From contig CAZYVU010000065.1 of the NCBI GenBank assembly GCA_964651435.1, positions 1 through 8,825 on the forward strand: a stretch of 8,825 bases of DNA. Reading direction: 5' to 3'. Source of the stretch: CAZYVU01 sp964651435. Its GTDB lineage: Bacteria; Desulfobacterota; Syntrophorhabdia; Syntrophorhabdales; CAYQXL01. Shown piece by piece: positions 6,992 to 8,825 of this stretch. The position numbers were made by a program, and so were the translations under genes. How positions within the stretch are numbered: the first letter of the stretch is position 1; every line of letters starts with the position of its first letter. The notes beneath the pieces were generated by a model. That model was given only the letters and a program-made list of their open reading frames with translations, had not been told where the DNA came from and did no database searches.

Positions 6992-7732
6992 TCATTTTGC
7001 CGCTGCCGCATGCTTCTTCGCCCCGGTCTGACTCCGCTTTTCCTCGAGACTGCCCGCCTTCTCGCTTGTTGTCCGCTCTATTTCTTTCCACTGGTCATCG
7101 GAGGCGCTTGCCTTGATCCGGTCCATCATCTGGCGGTTGTGCCTCCGAAAGGCCTCTTCCGCCTTGTCGGCGTCACGCTGCCGCAAAGCTTCGAGGATCG
7201 CTCTATGGTCCTCGAAGAGGTCCTCCAGCATGGGCCGGATATGGAGCGATATGGGCCGCATCTTATGTTTGATGGCCTCAAGCATCTCCTGCAGGGTCCG
7301 GTTGCCGCTTGCTTCGTAGATGAGAGCGTGAAAGTCGAAATCCGATTGCGAATAGCCGACGAGGTCACTCCGGTCAATAACCTTTCGCTGCTCTTCGAGG
7401 CGCTTAGCCATCTTCTTGAGCATCCTGTCGTCGACGTTCTGCGCCGCCAATCTGGCCGCCAATCCCTCCAGGACCTCCCGGACGGAATAGAGCTCCAGGG
7501 CCTTTGACGGGGTGAGGGAGACCATAAAAACACCCCGGTTGGGTATGTTCTCCAGGAGCCCCTCCTGGATAAGCCGGTGGATGGCCTCCCAAACCGGCGT
7601 CCTGCTGGCGCCCACTTCTTTGGTGATCTGTTCCACGTTAATGCGCGTCCCCGGCTCGAACCGGTGGACGGCAATCATATCTTTCAGGATTTCATAGATT
7701 TGAGAGCTGAGACGTTCCTTGCTGACCTGCAT
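6992..7732 (-). CDS. GntR-family transcriptional regulator, FCD (FadR/VanR-like) type
   Basis: Probable metabolite-responsive repressor or activator of this operon. From the start at 7732 it has 246 residues. An N-terminal winged helix-turn-helix (about residues 6-70 from this start) contains INVEQITKEVGASRTPVWEA and the wing IPNRGVFMV. The FCD effector domain follows, with its metal or ligand residues visible as Asp131, His135 (SDFDFHAL), His176 (EDHRAIL) and His198 (RRHNRQM). A charged, Lys/Ala-rich tail of about 35 residues extends beyond the FCD domain and ends AKKHAAAAK. An ATG at 7759 could add nine residues, but it lies in the spacer of the promoter and has no ribosome site, so it is not expected on the mRNA. 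The leader from 7732 is only about 12 bases with a weak GGGT site. As first gene of the operon, 42 bp before the binding-protein gene, it is likely autoregulated. Confidence 0.9.
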   Translation of the reverse strand: MQVSKERLSSQIYEILKDMIAVHRFEPGTRINVEQITKEVGASRTPVWEAIHRLIQEGLLENIPNRGVFMVSLTPSKALELYSVREVLEGLAARLAAQNVDDRMLKKMAKRLEEQRKVIDRSDLVGYSQSDFDFHALIYEASGNRTLQEMLEAIKHKMRPISLHIRPMLEDLFEDHRAILEALRQRDADKAEEAFRRHNRQMMDRIKASASDDQWKEIERTTSEKAGSLEEKRSQTGAKKHAAAAK

Positions 7733-7750
7733 CTGTTTACCCGTAGAAAC

Positions 7751-7778
7751 ATTATACATCTAATTTCTGGCGTGTCAA
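7751..7778 (-). promoter_or_regulatory. Near-consensus sigma70 promoter for the operon
   Basis: On the minus strand a perfect -35 box TTGACA (7773-7778) and a perfect -10 box TATAAT (7751-7756) are separated by 16 bp. A start at the A at 7744, seven bases past the -10 box, would give a leader of about 12 bases before the ATG at 7732. It faces the regulator and transport genes. A match this strong suggests that expression is limited by repression rather than by promoter strength. Confidence 0.8.
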
Positions 7779-7779
7779 T

Positions 7780-7814
7780 ATATTTCATACTTTATTTTTC
7801 ATATTTCATGAAAT
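7780..7814 (-). promoter_or_regulatory. Candidate regulator binding sites: 21-bp-spaced repeats with palindrome
   Basis: ATATTTCAT occurs at 7780-7788 and again at 7801-7809 on the plus strand, exactly 21 bp apart (two helical turns). The distal copy is part of the perfect 12-bp palindrome ATTTCATGAAAT (7803-7814). The proximal copy begins one base upstream of the -35 box. From a start at 7744 they lie near -36 to -44 and -57 to -65. The layout suits cooperative binding by a dimeric regulator, probably the GntR protein encoded next. The region is AT-rich and could also act as an UP element. Binding by this regulator is inferred. Confidence 0.5.
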
Positions 7815-8151
7815 GTTGTCCCCAGCGTCGCTACCTGATGCCTATCGCCATGCCTCCCCCCACATTGCCCCTTGACAACCTCGCTCCCTCCCCGGTAGAG
7901 TTCTCTTATCGGTTCCATCATCACCGTCTCCATTAGTGAGGAGTTCTGGATACCGCCTAAGACCCGAACCATCGGCCCATGACGAATGCCGATATCGGGC
8001 GATACTTCAACAATGCCTGTTCGGCCGTCACCAAGGTGGCGACTCGGCTCAATCACTGCATCCCTTCAATCTGATAACTAACCCCCTCCAGCACAGGCCC
8101 TTTCTTTTCCGTAATGAATTCCTTAAGAGCCCCGCCGCCTATGGAGGTTGG
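7815..8151. other. Spacer between toxin gene and operon control region, no intact gene
   Basis: About 340 bases without a convincing intact gene. It contains a plus-strand stretch at 7979-8074 that resembles the C-terminal helix-turn-helix of REP-associated transposases, with stops just upstream. It also contains a minus-strand stretch at 8053-8148 that continues the toxin frame past its stop codon and reads like protein. A minus-strand frame of 85 codons (7799-8056) starts with GTG and has a marginal GAAGGG site, but no domain I recognise. No terminator with a U-tract is visible for the toxin-antitoxin pair. The region looks like decayed sequence at the edge between two modules. Confidence 0.45.
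7979..8074 (+). pseudogene. Possible remnant of a REP-associated (Y1-type) transposase C-terminus
   Basis: The frame reads MTNADIGRYF, then a short linker, then SAVTKVATRLN, and ends at TGA 8072-8074. The pattern of a Thr-Asn-x-x-Ile-Gly helix followed by Ser-Ala-Val-Thr-Lys resembles the DnaA-like helix-turn-helix found at the C-terminus of REP-associated tyrosine transposases, from memory of that family. In the same frame there are stops at 7937-7939 and 7958-7960, and no HUH catalytic domain lies nearby, so it would be a dead fragment at best. It is only 31 residues long and chance resemblance cannot be excluded. Confidence 0.3.
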
Positions 8152-8568
8152 CTACGGGTAAGTAATGATACCGCAGCGCTGCGAAGCCTTGTGCAGTTGC
8201 CTGTCCAGGGTCGCAAGTGGACTTTGAAGGCGAATGGCAAGCTCAAGATAAGCAGCATCGTAAGCTGAAAGCCCATATTCGATAGCCAGTCCATGGATGG
8301 CCCGCGTAAGGGTCCCTGGAGCCGCACGGTCCGTTTCGATAGGCAGTGCCGCAAAGATGCGAATAATTTTGATTATGTCGGCTCCACTAATAACCTTCCC
8401 CCTAGTCGCCGTCACAAGCACGTTCGAGAATTCATACCACCAGAGGGCGGGAACCCACAGCTCGAATGGCTCATCCAATTCTGCAAAAAAAGTCTCTACC
8501 TGCTTTGAGCGTGTGTCCGGCAGGAACAAGGCTGCCGCAAACGAACAGTCAACGACGCAGCGCGTCAC
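8152..8568 (-). CDS. vapC: PIN-domain toxin, VapC-like ribonuclease
   Basis: Predicted toxin of a type II toxin-antitoxin pair: a Mg-dependent RNase that cleaves RNA when freed from its antitoxin. The 138 residues form one PIN domain of usual length. The four acidic active-site residues are present: Asp7 (VVDCSF), Glu46 (WYEFSNVL), Asp104 (SAYDAAYLELA) and Asp122 (LATLDRQL). The motif around Asp7 has Cys where Ala or Ser is common, which need not matter. Translation starts with GTG at 8568, overlapping the antitoxin stop as GTGA, with GGAAGAG directly upstream, so the pair is coupled. No change is seen that would clearly inactivate it. The RNA target cannot be inferred. Confidence 0.92.
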   Translation of the reverse strand: MTRCVVDCSFAAALFLPDTRSKQVETFFAELDEPFELWVPALWWYEFSNVLVTATRGKVISGADIIKIIRIFAALPIETDRAAPGTLTRAIHGLAIEYGLSAYDAAYLELAIRLQSPLATLDRQLHKASQRCGIITYP

Positions 8569-8819
8569 CTCTTCCTGCCTTCTTTCACGTATTCACAGAC
8601 ATCGAGGCGTCCCTTAATTTTGGCCCGTATCGCGGCCAGCTCGTTGACAAGCTCTTTGTTTTGCACAGGCGCCTCATCAGGAATGGGTACCAGGCGCGCC
8701 ATGGGCTTACCTCTTTTCGTGATGGTGACAACCTTGCCATCCGCAACCTCTCTGAGGAGCCTGGAGAGATGGGTTTTCGCGTCGAACGCACTCACAACGG
8801 TTTCAGTGGATGTCTTCAT
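8565..8819 (-). CDS. Phd/YefM-family antitoxin
   Basis: Predicted antitoxin of 84 residues paired with the PIN toxin that follows it. The N-terminal part VSAFDAKTHLSRLLREVADG (9-28) followed by VVTITKRGKPMARLVP (30-45) is the classic Phd/YefM DNA-binding fold. The charged C-terminal half (about 50-84) would wrap the toxin and is expected to be unstructured alone and sensitive to proteases. Such antitoxins normally repress their own promoter. The ATG lies only 6 bases from the window edge, so the promoter, operator and ribosome site are not visible and a slightly different start cannot be excluded. Phd-type antitoxins with PIN toxins are common, and calling this VapB would be a naming choice only. 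Confidence 0.9.
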   Translation of the reverse strand: MKTSTETVVSAFDAKTHLSRLLREVADGKVVTITKRGKPMARLVPIPDEAPVQNKELVNELAAIRAKIKGRLDVCEYVKEGRKR

Positions 8820-8825
8820 AACAAC

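Noticed and set aside
6479..7507. Plus-strand open frame of 342 codons opposite the binding protein and regulator
   Set aside because: It spans two real genes and their gap on the other strand and is explained by codon bias of those genes.
7989..7998. Palindrome CCGATATCGG as an operator
   Set aside because: It lies in the middle of the spacer, far upstream of the promoter, and falls within the possible transposase remnant. A 10-bp palindrome can arise by chance.
1..8825. CRISPR arrays, tRNA or rRNA genes, intact insertion sequences
   Set aside because: No regularly spaced repeats, no tRNA-like cloverleaf or rRNA stretch, and no terminal inverted repeats flanking a transposase gene were seen.

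Overview
The window is a moderately GC-rich bacterial segment. Every convincing gene lies on the minus strand, so it is read here from right to left. Shine-Dalgarno sequences are strong (AAGGGAGG, GGAGGAG), starts include GTG and ATG, and the leading promoter is near-consensus sigma70. The gene mix (complete HAAT/Liv-type ABC importer, GntR/FCD regulator, MOFRL-type glycerate kinase, VapBC-like pair) fits a proteobacterial or Desulfobacterota-like heterotroph. That taxonomic guess is an inference from style, not from a marker gene.

Right edge (8152-8819): a type II toxin-antitoxin pair, a Phd/YefM-type antitoxin followed by a PIN-domain toxin with all four acidic residues, joined by a 4-bp GTGA overlap. 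Spacer (about 7815-8151): no convincing intact gene. It holds a short plus-strand stretch that looks like a decayed transposase tail and an in-frame coding-like stretch after the toxin stop. Control region (7732-7814): a TTGACA-N16-TATAAT promoter facing the operon, preceded by two 9-bp repeats exactly 21 bp apart, one inside a perfect 12-bp palindrome.

Operon (7732 down to 118): GntR/FCD regulator, periplasmic binding protein, LivG-like ATPase, LivF-like ATPase, isochorismatase-family cysteine hydrolase, LivM-like permease, LivH-like permease, glycerate 2-kinase. Gaps run from a 13-bp overlap to 118 bp. Strong hairpins without U-tracts lie after the binding-protein gene and after the hydrolase gene, which suggests one message with differential stability or expression. 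No other promoter is evident.

Reading of the whole: a small substrate is captured in the periplasm, imported by the two-ATPase, two-permease transporter, hydrolysed in the cytoplasm at an amide or carbamoyl bond by the cysteine hydrolase encoded between the transporter genes, and part of the carbon may enter central metabolism through glycerate and its kinase. The GntR/FCD protein probably senses the substrate or a product and controls its own operon. The substrate cannot be named from sequence alone, and an amino acid is not the only possibility despite the Liv-type names.

Two start sites were moved inward because strong ribosome binding sites support them (LivM at 3288, glycerate kinase at 1437). 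The regulator start was moved to 7732 because the upstream ATG lies inside the promoter spacer.
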